Source of the DNA: Lingula anatina
Lineage: Eukaryota; Brachiopoda; Lingulata; Lingulida; Lingulidae
Length of the DNA: 64,000 nt
Assembly: GCF_001039355.2 (NCBI RefSeq)
Contig: NW_019773748.1
Span: 390,291 to 454,290, forward strand
Direction of reading: 5' to 3'
In this document: positions 1-36,712 of the stretch, in pieces
Position numbering within the stretch: the first letter of the stretch is position 1
Layout of the letters: each line of letters begins with the position of its first letter
Program-made: the position numbers and the translations under genes
Notes under the pieces: model-generated
The model's database searches: none
What the model saw: the letters and a program-made list of their open reading frames with translations, nothing else
Told to the model about the DNA's origin: nothing

Positions 1-1521
1 ATAACTTTTAACCAAAATACTACTTTTGGGTAATTTGATTTTCAAAACTGTCCTATAGTCATACAATCAAGAAAATTTCAGGGTCATTTTCAGCATTTTG
101 TTAACTAAATCACCTCAGTCACGACTCTCATCACAGAAACACCGAGAAGTCAGAACCTTGATAAAATGTTTCAAAGTGCTGTTTCCTATTGGATGGTTTC
201 TGTAATGAGAACTTACCCACACTTGACAGGAAGTAGCAAAACAGTAGTCTTAGGTCTCCCAGGTCGTGAGCATATGTAAGATTACACTGGCACAAACAGT
301 TGTGTCTGTATAGCTGGCAGGTAACAAGTGATCCTACAACAAGCTTTCAATGCACTCATTTCACATATAACTGGCTGTAAAATGTTTGAGCCAAATACAT
401 GTGGAAACAGTGCAAGACCATTTTCTGGTGAAACTGAATCTGGCCACATAAAACAAGATCACCAAGTTGAAGGTATGAACTCATTGTTTTCTAACATATT
501 TTATGTATTCTTTCTAAAATGAAACTTAAACGGGTTTTAGAAACAGTGTACGCAATTAGTTCGTGCAATAATTCTTTTAAGTTATGTCCTTCTTGGCATC
601 TTTGAAACCAAAGTCAATTCACTGATAATGATCACAGCAGTGGGACTACATGGATATGTACAAACACACTGATGATTTTCATATATTTCAAATTCATTAC
701 AAAACCAAAAGCATACTCTCAACAAGAGCAGATCTATTTTCGGACCCATTTATTTAGACCTCAGCTCAAATACTGTTCAAAATATCTTTGCAATTTGTGA
801 AGAATCCCACCACTGGAGAATTGTTGTTGTAGCTCACCAATGTGGAATCCTGCCATGGGAAAGCGAATTTCCCATCACAGGATTCCAGATTAGTGGTGTC
901 TTAGCAAGGGAATATATTTCATTTCCCATGCTAAGATGCCCCCTGAAAAAAACTCAGCAGCCTTTTGCTTATCACCCTTAGTTAAAACATAATTAGCATG
1001 TGTCCTGAAACAAGTGCCTCCCATTTATCAGACACTCTCATAAGCATTGCATCTCAACTGCTACCATACCACTTGTAGGGTAGGCAAGATGCAACAACAG
1101 GACAGGAAAGAAAGTCAGGTCTTCTTGTCTTCATCACTTGAACTACATTCACACGGACTGCATCATCTGAAATGCTTCTCTTCATGACTTCAAGTGTGTG
1201 TTTGCCAAAAAATTCACTTTGACAGATAACTCATGCAAACCTATACTAAAACATGCAAACCCTAAAACCTTTCACCTTGCAACAAAGCTCAGTCTTAACC
1301 TTACAACTCACAAAAAAGAGTTGAATAAACAAACAGTCCTCAGTATAAACCTTTTTGGATTTAACCATTTTGAAATCAGCAGAAAAAAAACTCAAAATAT
1401 GCATTTCATGGCATAATGGCCACTGGTAATGGGATGTAATATTTTTTGATAAACACACACCAGAAGCATAGTATATATTTATATATTCTCATCAAATACT
1501 AAGTAATGGAGATATCCATAC
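1..1521. other. SON downstream intron or flank, no exon recognised
   Basis: This stretch follows the last recognised SON exon on the minus strand. A splice donor (GTATGG) at the low side of that exon shows that the transcript continues, so this should be an intron. I looked on the minus strand for the G-patch and double-stranded RNA-binding exons that end SON in other animals and did not find them; they presumably lie beyond base 1. The only structure I see is a pair of adjacent imperfect hairpins at 844-939, listed separately. Confidence 0.5.
844..939. repeat. Two adjacent imperfect hairpins
   Basis: The first hairpin has 19-base arms at 844-862 and 868-886 that pair with about two mismatches around a 5-base loop. 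The second follows 10 bases later, with arms at about 897-912 and 923-939 around TCTTAGCA and TGCTAAGA. Two stems side by side in non-coding DNA suggest a degraded MITE or a structured intronic RNA. No target site duplication was evident. Confidence 0.5.
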
Positions 1522-4119
1522 CTTCCTGAGCCAGGCCTGCTTTTTTGGATCACCTGTTAACTCCTGCTGACTGAGCACTGTAGCTCCTGTTGTGCCAGTG
1601 AACGCACCTGGAAGGTACTTGGAATTGGCCCACTGTGTCATCTGGAATTTACCAACAAGTTTTTTTAATTCTAATTAAAAATTGACAGCCAGACATTTAC
1701 TGCTAAATATCATGCTGTTATCATGCATATTTTTTCACAAGCAATTAGTGTTAAATTAGACATACAACTAGGTTTTCATGAAATTACCAAAAAATTCATG
1801 AAAAATAGGCAAATATTTTCAATTATAATATATAACATGAAATTATCTTTTGTACATGATTTATTTTTTGAGTTTGCTAAATTACTCCTTGCAAAAAATT
1901 GTAAGGCAACAATTTGTGTTCATTGTGCAATAGAAATGTCCACCATTACCTGTTGATTGGCTTCAAACATCTTCCCAAGAGCTTCCACATCATGAGGATT
2001 GTCCTGCAATTTTCTCACAGCTCGCAGGCGTTCAGTTACAATAGAACCAACATCTATTGACTGTAATACAAAAATTATGTACCCTGTAAAAGTCAATATT
2101 GTTTCAAGCAATTTTCAAAACAACCAAAACCAACTTGAGGACCTTCCTGTAACATATTCTCAAAGTGTTTACCAGGGCAATAGATACAACTGCTCATCAT
2201 ATAATATGTAAAGCATAAACTAACCTTGTTCACTTCCTCAAAGACTTTCTCTGTTTGTTTAGCCATAGCAATGGTCCTGGTGACACCCCCTGTGTTGGGA
2301 TCTATGCCTTCTTTCTCTACAGGGACCCACTCAGACTCTTTGGCCCTGTGATGGCTGCCACTGGACACTGGAAAAGTCAGTCTAAGGGCAGAACCCTGGG
2401 CAGCTTTCTCAGCAGGGGTCAACACAGGGAGCTGGGTGGCATTCTGGAATGTAGGATACTTTGGTTCAAACTTGTGTATTAAATAACATACCTGACATAC
2501 TTTCTAAAACTGTCATGTGGAAAGCAGGGCATGCCAAGTTTCAGATCATATTCCCAATGGAAAAAGGTAGGCAGATATTTTATCTACCAAGAAATAAAAA
2601 AGTAAAACCTTTAAAGTGGATTACGACATAACAGAGAGTAACAAACCTTAATATTCATCATAATAGGAGCTTTTGCCACTTTAAAGGGGTGGTTGATGAA
2701 GGGTCCATCTTCTCCCTCATCAGATTCATAGGGTTTGTTATTAACTTCATAATCACTGGATAAATCTTCTCCACCTCCCTCTGCCTTTTTGGCCAACCGC
2801 TTGCACATGTCTGTTATATATAAATAAGTAAATGTTTGATGAAAACTATACACTGCATATCACATTCCATCTTAAAAGGAGCCCTTTTGAAGAAGGGCTT
2901 TTTGTTCATGTCATCTGGTGCAATGTTTATAATTATCTATTGTAACAAAAAAGAAAAAAAGATGGATTTATAAATTTAAAGAAAAAAATTTTTAATGTCA
3001 CTATAAATAATCCCTTACCTGTTAGTTCTTCAACTGACTTTCCTCCAGCTCTGAGTTCAGCTAGCATTTCTGGCTTTAGAGAGACAGGAGGTCCTTGTCC
3101 GGATTTTGCATTTGCCATGGCATTTTGTCTGTAAACAAGCAAAAATCTAAGCAGTCTGGTACGCTTTAATATATAAATGACAAAGTTTTCCTTTTAATTT
3201 AAAAATCTACTTAACTTACTTCCTTCCTCATTAAATAGCTAGTTTTGTCTAATAAAATTTTATTTAATGATATGNCATTCATTTTGATGCTTATTTACAA
3301 TATCAAAAGTATTCACATTGCAATTTGTCTCAGTCTGGCTTTATCAATGGTCAGTCGCAAGTCATCTGGACTTCGCGAGCGCCTGCGCCTTTCTCTGGAT
3401 AAAGATCTTGATCTGAAAGCAAAGAAATCAAAGTAAAGTGCACATTTTTTTTTCTTTTACAATGTAAAATAAATCATAATCTTGACTTATCTAAAAGGAA
3501 CTGTAATAGAAAATACAAGCATACACAAAAAAATTAATAATTTTAGATATATCATGTATTAAAACACTAGGGTTTGAACAGAAATTTGTAAATAATTTTT
3601 TGGCTTGGATTGTGTGCTTTGAGTTCTCAGTCACAAGGAGACATGTGCATTAGTTTTTGATATACTAACCTTCGACTATGACGTCTCTCCCAATCACGAC
3701 CATCTCTCCTCAGTTTCTCATCATCTTTGTGTTGTCTTTCACTGCTTCTCCTATGGCGCCTGTCAGTGTTATGACCCCTCCCATCATCTCTGCTTCTCTT
3801 TGACCTGTCTCTATCCCTGCTGTGTGATCTAGACCTTTTTGACCTTGACCTGTCTCTACTATTTGACCTTGACCTCTTTAGCCTTTCCTTATCTCTGCTG
3901 CGGGATCTTGACCTCCAAACTCCAGACTTTCTGTCAAAACCAGAGGGTGACTTGGACCTAGGTGACCGGCCACTTTTAGGGGTTCTTGATCTACAAAGAG
4001 AAATGGGTGAGATAAAGTTCATATAGGCTCTTTCATATTTTGCAGTATACTTATTAGTATCGCAATATTTTGACAGGTCCTAACAATAATTTTGCAATGT
4101 AATGTTGCCATTTTTTTTT

Positions 4120-4150
<31 letters not shown>

Positions 4151-7100
4151 TTTTTTTTTTATTTTTTTTCAAACTTTTTAAAAATTTNTTCAATGTTTAA
4201 CTTTCTTAAATTAACAAGAATCTGTACTTACACACTGTAAAAACAGTGTTTAGCATTTCAATACACACAAGACACGTTAAGCACCTATATGCATTTAGAA
4301 ATAAGTGTAAAAGTTAAGCACGTATAGCTTTTCAAGCGTTTAACAGAAGAAAAAGTAAGACACGTTGGCAGTGTTACACGTTTAGCTATGTGTTTAGCTT
4401 CACCGGCATATGAATCTATAATAAGTCAATCACAAGCTAAGCACATTGGCTAAGCACTTCCCCTGCTAACCGCGTGAGGCTGCTAAACATAAGGAGCTGC
4501 TATAGGTGCGGAACTGTAAAGGTAGATCGGTCGTTACATGTTCCAACGTTCGAATTTTTAAAAATATAAATATTTTTGGTTTGAAGAGACACCCAAGTAC
4601 ATTAAAAATTTGCACAAAAATTTGGGGGTCACCGACCAAATAAGAGAACTACGCCCTAATATGTTACACCCTGCATATCGCACTAGTCCCCATTCAAACC
4701 AATGGAAAAATTGGTGTTTTTTCACTAAAGCATTATTTTTTATGATTTTTTAACGTTCGAATTTTTAATTTTAATTTTTTTTTTTTTATTTGGGGGGGGG
4801 GGGGGGGGGGGGGGGGGTTCTTTTCATAAGTTTGCTTCCAACTATTGAAACCATTCAAAATTAATCCCGAACACACCATCTACTTGTCAGGCAAAAGTAC
4901 AGAAGTAATAAAGATAACTTATAAAATGAGGAATCTTGAGAAACGAAATTTTTCAAACAAATTCTTATCTTGCAAACACAGCTGAAAATAAAAAGAACAT
5001 ACCTAGACCTAGATAAAGGCTTGTCTTCTTTTCCTTTTTCCTTATTCTTGTTTTTCTTCTTCTTTTTCTTCTTATGTTTTTTCTTTTTCTTTTTGCTCTT
5101 TGACTTTGCTCCCTCAGTATCAATCTCTCCTTCTTCTAATGATCCGTCATTGTTTGAATCTGCTTCTCCAAGAGAATCTGACAAAAAATCAAAATCATCA
5201 TCGGATGATTTTTCTTCAGACTTCTCAGAGTCAGACAGCTGTCCTGGAATAAAAATACAACAGAGTCAATGATTTCATTTTTTGATAAGAAATTGGTTCA
5301 AATCAAAATAACAAAAAAAAAAAGAAAAAAAAGTAAAATTGAAGTTAAAAATTTATAAACATCATGTTTACTTTTTCATATATATAATTCTGAGTGGGAA
5401 TGGCATACCCTCTTCCGAATTTTTCCTCGTTTCCTCATCCATCCATTTTTCTCCAGACTTGATGAAGGCAGAACTAGAGTCTGAGATCTTTAAAGCAATA
5501 CCAAGTTTTTTCTTGGGCTCTTGAGGTAGTATTTCTGTCTTAGTCTCCTGTTGATCTTCTTCTGCTTCCTGTTTGGGTTCTCTGTTAGGTGGGACAAAAT
5601 TTTCTTCTCCTTCAACAGGCTCCATAGGATCTATATCAATGTTTTCATTTCCTTTTGAAACATCTTGTGTAACTTGTACAAAACGCTCGTCATTGTTTTG
5701 ACCAACAGTACAAGTAATGTCATCTATTTGAGCCCTTTTCCCATCCTCAGAAAAATGTAGCCCTAAAACATCTGATTTTCTACTCTGAACTGTTTCTTTC
5801 TCATAGTTCCTAGATTCACTTTCAGATTTTGTATTCTCGTTGGTCCTGCTCTTTTTACTTTTATCTTCATGGGAAAAGTTTCTTTCATCATCTTCTGACA
5901 TTTGTGAATCTTTACTCTTTTTACTTTTTCTGTAATGTTCCTTTCGTCCACTGTCTCTACGACCGTCAATTTCTGGTCTATCTTCACTTTTATCTCTGTG
6001 CTTTCTTTTCTTTCCTTTCTCATCATGCTTGCTAGTCTGATATTTCTCGCTTGATGATTCTCTTTCTTTTTTCTTATCTTTGTGTTTATGTTTTCCCTTT
6101 TTACTCTTCTTTTTATCTTTGCTCTCTTCCTCTATTTGCCTATTCCCTTCCCTGTCTCTTGTTTTCTCTTGTTCTATCTCCAGCATTTTTTTAGTCAGGA
6201 ACTCCTTGAATAAGTCATCCACAACTTTGGCTTGTTCTGCTTTCATTTGTCTCTCTCTTTCCAATTTTTCCAATCTACTGCTCTCCGTTTTATCCTCTGC
6301 ATCATTTGTATTGGCCTCCTCATTCAACTTAGTTTTCACATGAACAGATATGGGGAGGGCAGGCTTCTGTGAAATCTCTGTCATTACTGCCGGGGTTGGA
6401 ACCGAAGTGGTTGTTGGTACCACTGATGTGGACACTGAAGTGGAATTCTTTTTCTGTTGAAGTTCCTCCAGCTTTTTACGTATCAGTTTGATTGGCCTGG
6501 TTTTTTGCTTGTGGGATTCCTGTGGTGCACTGGTATTTTTGGGTAAAGGTATTTCTTCCACAGCAGAGGTTTCTATGGACCTGAGAAGTAATTTCAAGAT
6601 GTAATAAAACTTTTGAAAGTACTCAATAAAAAAACTATTTAAATTTCTATGTGTAATTTATATTATAGGCATTAAGCTTAATGTTTGAAATCATAACTAC
6701 AACACAAAGCTTCAAAAATCCTTATCCATTCTGAATATGGTTTGAGACAATAGCAAATCTAAAATAAGGCCTATTTGGCAAAGGCACATCAACTGCATAG
6801 GCTGTCCGGTTAGCCAAGCTCACCAGAGGTAATAAATGCCATCACTTTTGTCTCCCAGGCACTGCTATTACAACAGTATGGGACTGCGAATTACTTCTAG
6901 GAAGTTGGAACTGCAGGATTATACTGAGTATACTGCTTATAGTGAGTTTATCTTTATCAGACTGTTACCTGGCTGTAAATGTACCTGCATATCTTTATCC
7001 TATAAGGTTTTGTGCATCAACTGGCAGAATAAAACAGTCATACTGTTGTTCAAATAACCAAAAACATCTTCAATACTAACCCCTTGGCTCCAGGTAATGG

Positions 7101-7174
7101 GATGCCTTCCACGTCCATTACTAAGTTCGTCCTTAGGTTAACTGCAGAATATAAGAAAACTAGTTATGAACTGG

Positions 7175-7217
<43 letters not shown>

Positions 7218-7629
7218 GGCATACATGTCAACTCTCTCGGATAATCCGTGAGTCTCCCAGATACAGAATGAATCTCTTGGTCTTTGAAAATTTCCACCAC
7301 TGTCAGCTACCATCCTGTCACAACATACGGTAATGACTCGATCTTTTCAATGACCAAAAATTATCAGATACATCATTTTTATAACATTTGTGGTACTTTT
7401 AATACATAGATTAGAACTATAAGGTAGTGTGCTTTGAAATTTTGTTGTAACCACTCAATAGGAATGCTCTTATTTTAGGAAATTATGACTTAAAAAATAC
7501 AGTATCTGTAAAATTCACAATTTTTCGACCCCCCCCCCCCCCACCACCTTCGAGTTTGAGGCTAAGAGTACGTGTTGTTGATCACAGAATTAAATTATAC
7601 AAAAACTCCACGAATAACTTACACGACAT
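1522..7629 (-). CDS. SON: SON-like nuclear speckle splicing scaffold (3' end outside window)
   Basis: Eleven minus-strand exons join in frame (874 codons): 7623-7629 (ATG), 7081-7141, 5409-6580, 5003-5243, 3670-3990, 3317-3412, 3019-3128, 2647-2810, 2225-2443, 1950-2060 and 1522-1641. An in-frame TAA lies just upstream of the chosen ATG. The first large exon encodes Lys/Glu/Asp-rich coiled coil, and the next ones poly-Lys and Arg/Ser repeats. The C-terminal exons match the conserved vertebrate SON region by eye: SVEELT, HPFKVAK, FPVSSGSHHR, EWVPVEK and PGAFTGTTGATVL, in the same order. SON is a nuclear speckle scaffold that supports splicing of weak introns. The G-patch and dsRNA-binding domains expected after this point are not in the window. 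The N-terminus (MSFNLRTNLVMDVEGIPLPG) does not resemble vertebrate SON, so the start is less certain than the identity. Confidence 0.85.
4111..4817. repeat. Repeat block bounded by T/G homopolymer tracts
   Basis: This block lies inside the SON intron between exons 5003-5243 and 3670-3990. Its left edge is about 19 T, then about 21 G, then T. Its right edge is a T-rich run followed by about 26 G. A single n sits at 4188. The interior (about 4220-4510) reiterates short motifs such as GTTAAGCAC, GTTTAGC and GCTAAGCAC, and the word ACGTTCGAATTTTTAA-like occurs at about 4548 and 4752. It looks like a non-autonomous mobile element or satellite fragment. The long G tracts could be partly assembly or sequencing artefact. 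Confidence 0.45.
7175..7215. repeat. (GT)n microsatellite
   Basis: A near-perfect run of GT dinucleotides of about 38 bases lies just upstream of SON exon 2 (7081-7141), inside SON intron 1. Confidence 0.9.
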
Positions 7630-8013
7630 AGCAAAGTCCGCCGTGCCTTTTTAAAAATTGTGCAATCTTCCCTTTCTCAATCACAACGACATTATTGTGT
7701 CTCACGAACAGAAGATTTTGCCCCACATTCCTCATTGCTCATCGTTGTCGTTCATCCTCAGCGGTAGATCTACGGACAAGATCAAGGTCGACTTTTTATT
7801 GGACCAAATAACCACATGACGTCCCACCTCTAGTAAAATTCTCACTTTCACAGCTACCACAATGAGTCTTTGTACTGTGGTTTGCCCTTGAAAAAACTGA
7901 TCAGTCTCCCCCTCCCTCCCAAAAAAGTATATTTATAAAATGAAATAAAGAAAGTACCCATAGCCATTAAATTCATACCATCATTAATATATTTTTTCTA
8001 CTTCCAGGCATAC
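7630..8013. promoter_or_regulatory. Probable SON 5'UTR and promoter region
   Basis: The minus-strand sequence directly above the SON start codon is less AT-rich than its surroundings and has stops in the SON frame, so it is taken as 5'UTR and promoter. No TATA box or initiator could be assigned with confidence. The extent is a guess. Confidence 0.3.
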
Positions 8014-11000
8014 GGATTATTTACATACTGCTGAATGCCAAATTTGGTGAGTGATAAGTATAAGAAATAAAAAACATTTTGATATACTTGCCTTTTCAGT
8101 AGAAAAAATTAACCAATTACTTAAGTTTTTTTTCATGCAAGATGTTCAAATAATGAAAAATTATCATTCTGAAATCCATTTATTAACATAAAATATCATC
8201 AATATAACAGGTCTTTGATTACCAGGTCAACTGATAATATGACATATTTACAATTTATGACTGAACATGAATTTGACCAGGCAGTTACAGTTTGTGAAGT
8301 ATTCTTATGGAGCACACATTAAATGAACAGAATTTATTTCATTTTTCAATTCTTTGCCATATAATTCTCTAATTCAGAAAAACTACAATTCATTCTTTTA
8401 ATCACAAAATCAATATACATTGCACTAAAACCCAAACTGTCTTAAAAATCAACTTCACAAAGGAACAACCGATATACCAGACATAAGTTTCTCCAAAACA
8501 TTGATGTCGTACATATCTCTGTATCTTAATGCCAGAAATTTTGTCCATTAAAGTTTCAAATTCCAATACTGCTTTTGTCTACAGTACATGCTACAAACTT
8601 CATATTTACATATTGCCATGATAAAATAATACTTGAGCAGGCACCAAACTGCACACAAGTACAATTCCAAATGCTGAAACACTGACGATGAATGCAGCTG
8701 CTTTAAATCTGTTGCACCATGCTATTACTAATAACATGACTCTTCTTTTCAAAATAGTAATACTTTACTGTCCATCCAATGACTTCCTAGTTTTTTTGTA
8801 TATCTATCTGTATATTCAACTTCAAGAAGACAAAATGACAAGTACTGTAGGCAAGCAAACAACTGCCACATGTAGTCAAATTATAACTTGAGATTGACAT
8901 TTTTACAAACTTTTTGCAAAGAACTTCATACTTAACCAAAACACATTCATGATTGCTTAAGATTTCAAACTGAACTACACTTCAAACTGCCATGATGGTG
9001 AAAATCAAACACTGGCACCATTTTATGTAACTAATAAGTTTATACTTATTATGTCACAACTTCTGTTTATACATGTAACTTATAAAACTATATTTATATA
9101 TGTGAGCTTATGAAACAAAGGCTCTCATTTCAGATAATTTATCAACTTAACTACACATTATCCTTACACATCTTATCCTTTCTTTCTTGTAGTTTTAGAA
9201 GAATGATATACATTATAAACTTTGGTCAATGTCAATATGCTGTTTGGCCTACCTCAGAAAAGTGATATCAACTAGGTAGCAGAACAAAATAACATACTGA
9301 CCAAAACAAAAGTCTAAAATTCTTTTACTTAAAACAAAACCATCTGGTGCCCTATGAGAAATACAATCTACAATCAGACCACTCATAGTAAGACATCATA
9401 AATAAGTTAAACCAAACACAATGTTTTTTTTTATTCTCGGCTTTTAAACCAAAGAAAACAACACAACCAATTTCTATACTTTAACAACTCTTTTGCATAA
9501 ACAAAACATGCTACTTATATTACATACTTTCCTAATATTTTGCACAAGTTTTCTCTTAGTTCTAATACTCCTGCAGACTGCAATATAACACCAGTTTTAT
9601 ACACTTCGTCCACTTGCACTCATAAATACCTGGAAAATTTTGGTCCTTTTCCTATAAGGAACAACTTAATGGACAAAAACAACTTGCAATCATTAAATGA
9701 TCCATGCTTCAAAGCAAATATTACACTCTCTTTGGGAAGAAAACACGAGCATAAATTCAATTATGCACTGACTACAGAAAGATAAATGGAAAGTCCCATA
9801 TCTTTTGTTAAAGGTGACATATTTATANGGATTATTTACATACTGCTGAATGCCAAATTTGGTGAGTGATAAGTATAAGAAATAAAAAACATTTTGATAT
9901 ACTTGCCTTTTCAGTAGAAAAAATTAACCAATTACTTAAGTTTTTTTTCATGCAAGATGTTCAAATAATGAAAAATTATCATTCTGAAATCCATTTATTA
10001 ACATAAAATATCATCAATATAACAGGTCTTTGATTACCAGGTCAACTGATAATATGACATATTTACAATTTATGACTGAACATGAATTTGACCAGGCAGT
10101 TACAGTTTGTGAAGTATTCTTATGGAGCACACATTAAATGAACAGAATTTATTTCATTTTTCAATTCTTTGCCATATAATTCTCTAATTCAGAAAAACTA
10201 CAATTCATTCTTTTAATCACAAAATCAATATACATTGCACTAAAACCCAAACTGTCTTAAAAATCAACTTCACAAAGGAACAACCGATATACCAGACATA
10301 AGTTTCTCCAAAACATTGATGTCGTACATATCTCTGTATCTTAATGCCAGAAATTTTGTCCATTAAAGTTTCAAATTCCAATACTGCTTTTGTCTACAGT
10401 ACATGCTACAAACTTCATATTTACATATTGCCATGATAAAATAATACTTGAGCAGGCACCAAACTGCACACAAGTACAATTCCAAATGCTGAAACACTGA
10501 CGATGAATGCAGCTGCTTTAAATCTGTTGCACCATGCTATTACTAATAGCTTGACTCTTCTTTTCAAAATAGTAATACTTTACTGTCCATCCAATGACTT
10601 CCTAGTTTCTTTGTATATCTATCTGTATATTCAACTTCAAGAAGACAAAATGACAAGTACTGTAGGCAAGCAAACAACTGCCACATGTAGTCAAATTATA
10701 ACTTGAGATTGACATTTTTACAAACTTTTTGCAAAGAACTTCATACTTAACCAAAACACATTCATGATTGCTTAAGATTTCAAACTGAACTACACTTCAA
10801 ACTGCCATGATGGTGAAAATCAAACACTGGCACCATTTTATGTAACTAATAAGTTTATACTTATTATGTCACAACTTCTGTTTATACATGTAACTTATAA
10901 AACTATATTTATATATGTGAGCTTATGAAACAAAGGCTCTCATTTCAGATAATTTATCAACTTAACTACACATTATCCTTACACATCTTATCCTTTCTTT

Positions 11001-11641
11001 CTTGTAGTTTTAGAAGAATGATATACATTATAAACTTTGGTCAATGTCAATATGCTGTTTGGCCTACCTCAGAAAAGTGATATCAACTAGGTAGCAGAAC
11101 AAAATAACATACTGACCAAAACAAAAGTCTAAAATTCTTTTACTTAAAACAAAACCATCTGGTGCCCTATGAGAAATACAATCTACAATCAGACCACTCA
11201 TAGTAAGACATCATAAATAAGTTAAACCAAACACAATGTTTTTTTTTATTCTCGGCTTTTAAACCAAAGAAAACAACACAACCAATTTCTATACTTTAAC
11301 AACTCTTTTGCATAAACAAAACATGCTACTTATATTACATACTTTCCTAATATTTTGCACAAGTTTTCTCTTAGTTCTAATACTCCTGCAGACTGCAATA
11401 TAACACCAGTTTTATACACTTCGTCCACTTGCACTCATAAATACCTGGAAAATTTTGGTCCTTTTCCTATAAGGAACAACTTAATGGACAAAAACAACTT
11501 GCAATCATTAAATGATCCATGCTTCAAAGCAAATATTACACTCTCTTTGGGAAGAAAACACGAGCATAAATTCAATTATGCACTGACTACAGAAAGATAA
11601 ATGGAAAGTCCCATATCTTTTGTTAAAGGTGACATATTTAT
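8014..11641. repeat. Tandem duplication of about 1.81 kb, junction n at 9827
   Basis: Copy 1 (8014-9826) and copy 2 (9828-11641) are almost identical end to end; I saw a few substitutions (for example around 8748 versus 10551, and 8810 versus 10613) and one indel. Copy 2 begins at the base after a single n at 9827, and copy 1 ends at the base before it. No gene is recognised inside. The location between the 3' end of the mannosidase and the 5' end of SON suggests intergenic DNA or mannosidase 3'UTR. Open frames of 67 and 81 codons occur in both copies but resemble no protein I know. The junction n points to an assembly duplication. Confidence 0.9.
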
Positions 11642-11740
11642 AGTTATATATACCTGAACTGTGATTAATATTCATGAATGAAAAAAACATTTCTTGTAAA
11701 ATTACAATGACTGGACTTATATAAACATGACCAAATGAAA

Positions 11741-29851
<18,111 letters not shown>

Positions 29852-31379
29852 GATGACACTACCGCACTACTGCAGGTGTCACAATGTGATTGGCGAATTT
29901 AGGTCATGACGACCAACGTGTATAAACTCGTTCACTCCCAACTAACACAATGGATCGGGATTGAAGGTGCACTTAAACGTAGAAGTAGAGAAAGCAGTAT
30001 GTTGAAAATCGCTACATGTATTTAATTTTCAAACCAAAAATTTTCCTTAGGTACTTATACATTCTTTTACCTTTCCAACTGTCAGTCGATCGTGTTCAAC
30101 CCTGAGTCAAGTGAGCTAATGCATGTATTGTATGTATGAATTTTTAATCCACAAAAATTTTCATCTGTTATAGTGATTTAATAAGTTATGATATAACAGG
30201 CAACTGGATATCAAGAGCAGTGCCAAACTTTTTTTTTTAGTTTTTCAAATCATGACAAGTGAGTGTGTGCATATGATAAAATTCAAATACAGGATATTAT
30301 TTTATCAATGTAGTTGTCTTGTGAAATGTTTACAGAGGGAATAGTATAATAAAGTATTCACAGTGGTGTATAACTTAAGAGCCTGGAAGTTAGCACAAAC
30401 AGTATGAAAAGACAATGAAACTCATGCATGCATACAGACATTCAACTTCAGCAACATCGTCATTGTGCAAAATCCAATTACAACTAAAAACAAATGCTAC
30501 AATCACGTTTATTTGCAAACTTTAAGTCCGAACCATTTTTGCATTGATCAAAATAAAAAATTGTCACCTTTGCATTTTTGAATACCTTGTAATATAAGTA
30601 CACATGACTTTTCTTTAATCTATTAACAAAATGGGAAAAGATTATATTTTAAGACATTGGTTAGACGATAAACAGTGCCAGCACATACAAATTGATCAAC
30701 AAATTTGCAATCACAGTTCCAATAGTTTACTGTAATGTCAAGGCTATAAAATACTCAGTTTTCTGTTATGAAATTGAAAGTTATCATACACAAACAAGAT
30801 ACATGTAGCAAGCACTGCATGCCTCAGATCTTATTTTAATGTTTTTGTGCTTGATTGAAATATAAACATTCATAAAAATACTGATTTAAAAATAATATTG
30901 ATCTTGTTATCATCTAGTTTGATCCTATTTCATTATTGACTTTGGCTGAAGTTAATATGGTCTTTTGCAGCAAAGTGCTATTGGTTGATCTCAAGGCACA
31001 GCCAAGATTTATCTCAAAACAACATTTTCACAAAAAGTGAAATTAATAATTATTCTATTACATAATCAAAAACATAAATGTCAATGTCCGCCTGGATAAC
31101 AAAAAAAAGTTTTGCTGTTATCCAGCATATTGATTTTGTCTGATTGATATGTTTTTCTATACTCAGATTAGTCAGCTGTCTGATTAATAATATATTTCCT
31201 TTACTGTAATTGGTCATACACCACGTATTATGTCACCGTCATTTGGTGATGGTGATGACATCAGCAGTCGTAATGATTTTTATCAGACCTGGAATCCTCT
31301 GATATAACAATGTATTTTATATTATTATACAATAATACCTGATATTGCATAGATTTTTAATTTTAAATTGTGACAGTAT
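29852..31379. other. Intergenic region between mannosidase 5' end and BDH2 3' end
   Basis: Both neighbouring genes are on the minus strand, so this holds the mannosidase promoter (near 29852-30000, less AT-rich than the rest) and the BDH2 3' flank. I see no coding exon and no clear transposon ends. Confidence 0.5.

Positions 31380-36712
<5,333 letters not shown>

Noticed and set aside
8688-11600. Paired 67- and 81-codon plus-strand ORFs repeated 1.8 kb apart
   Set aside because: They repeat only because the whole 1.8-kb DNA segment is duplicated. Their composition is AT-driven, they match no protein I recognise and no splice structure supports them.
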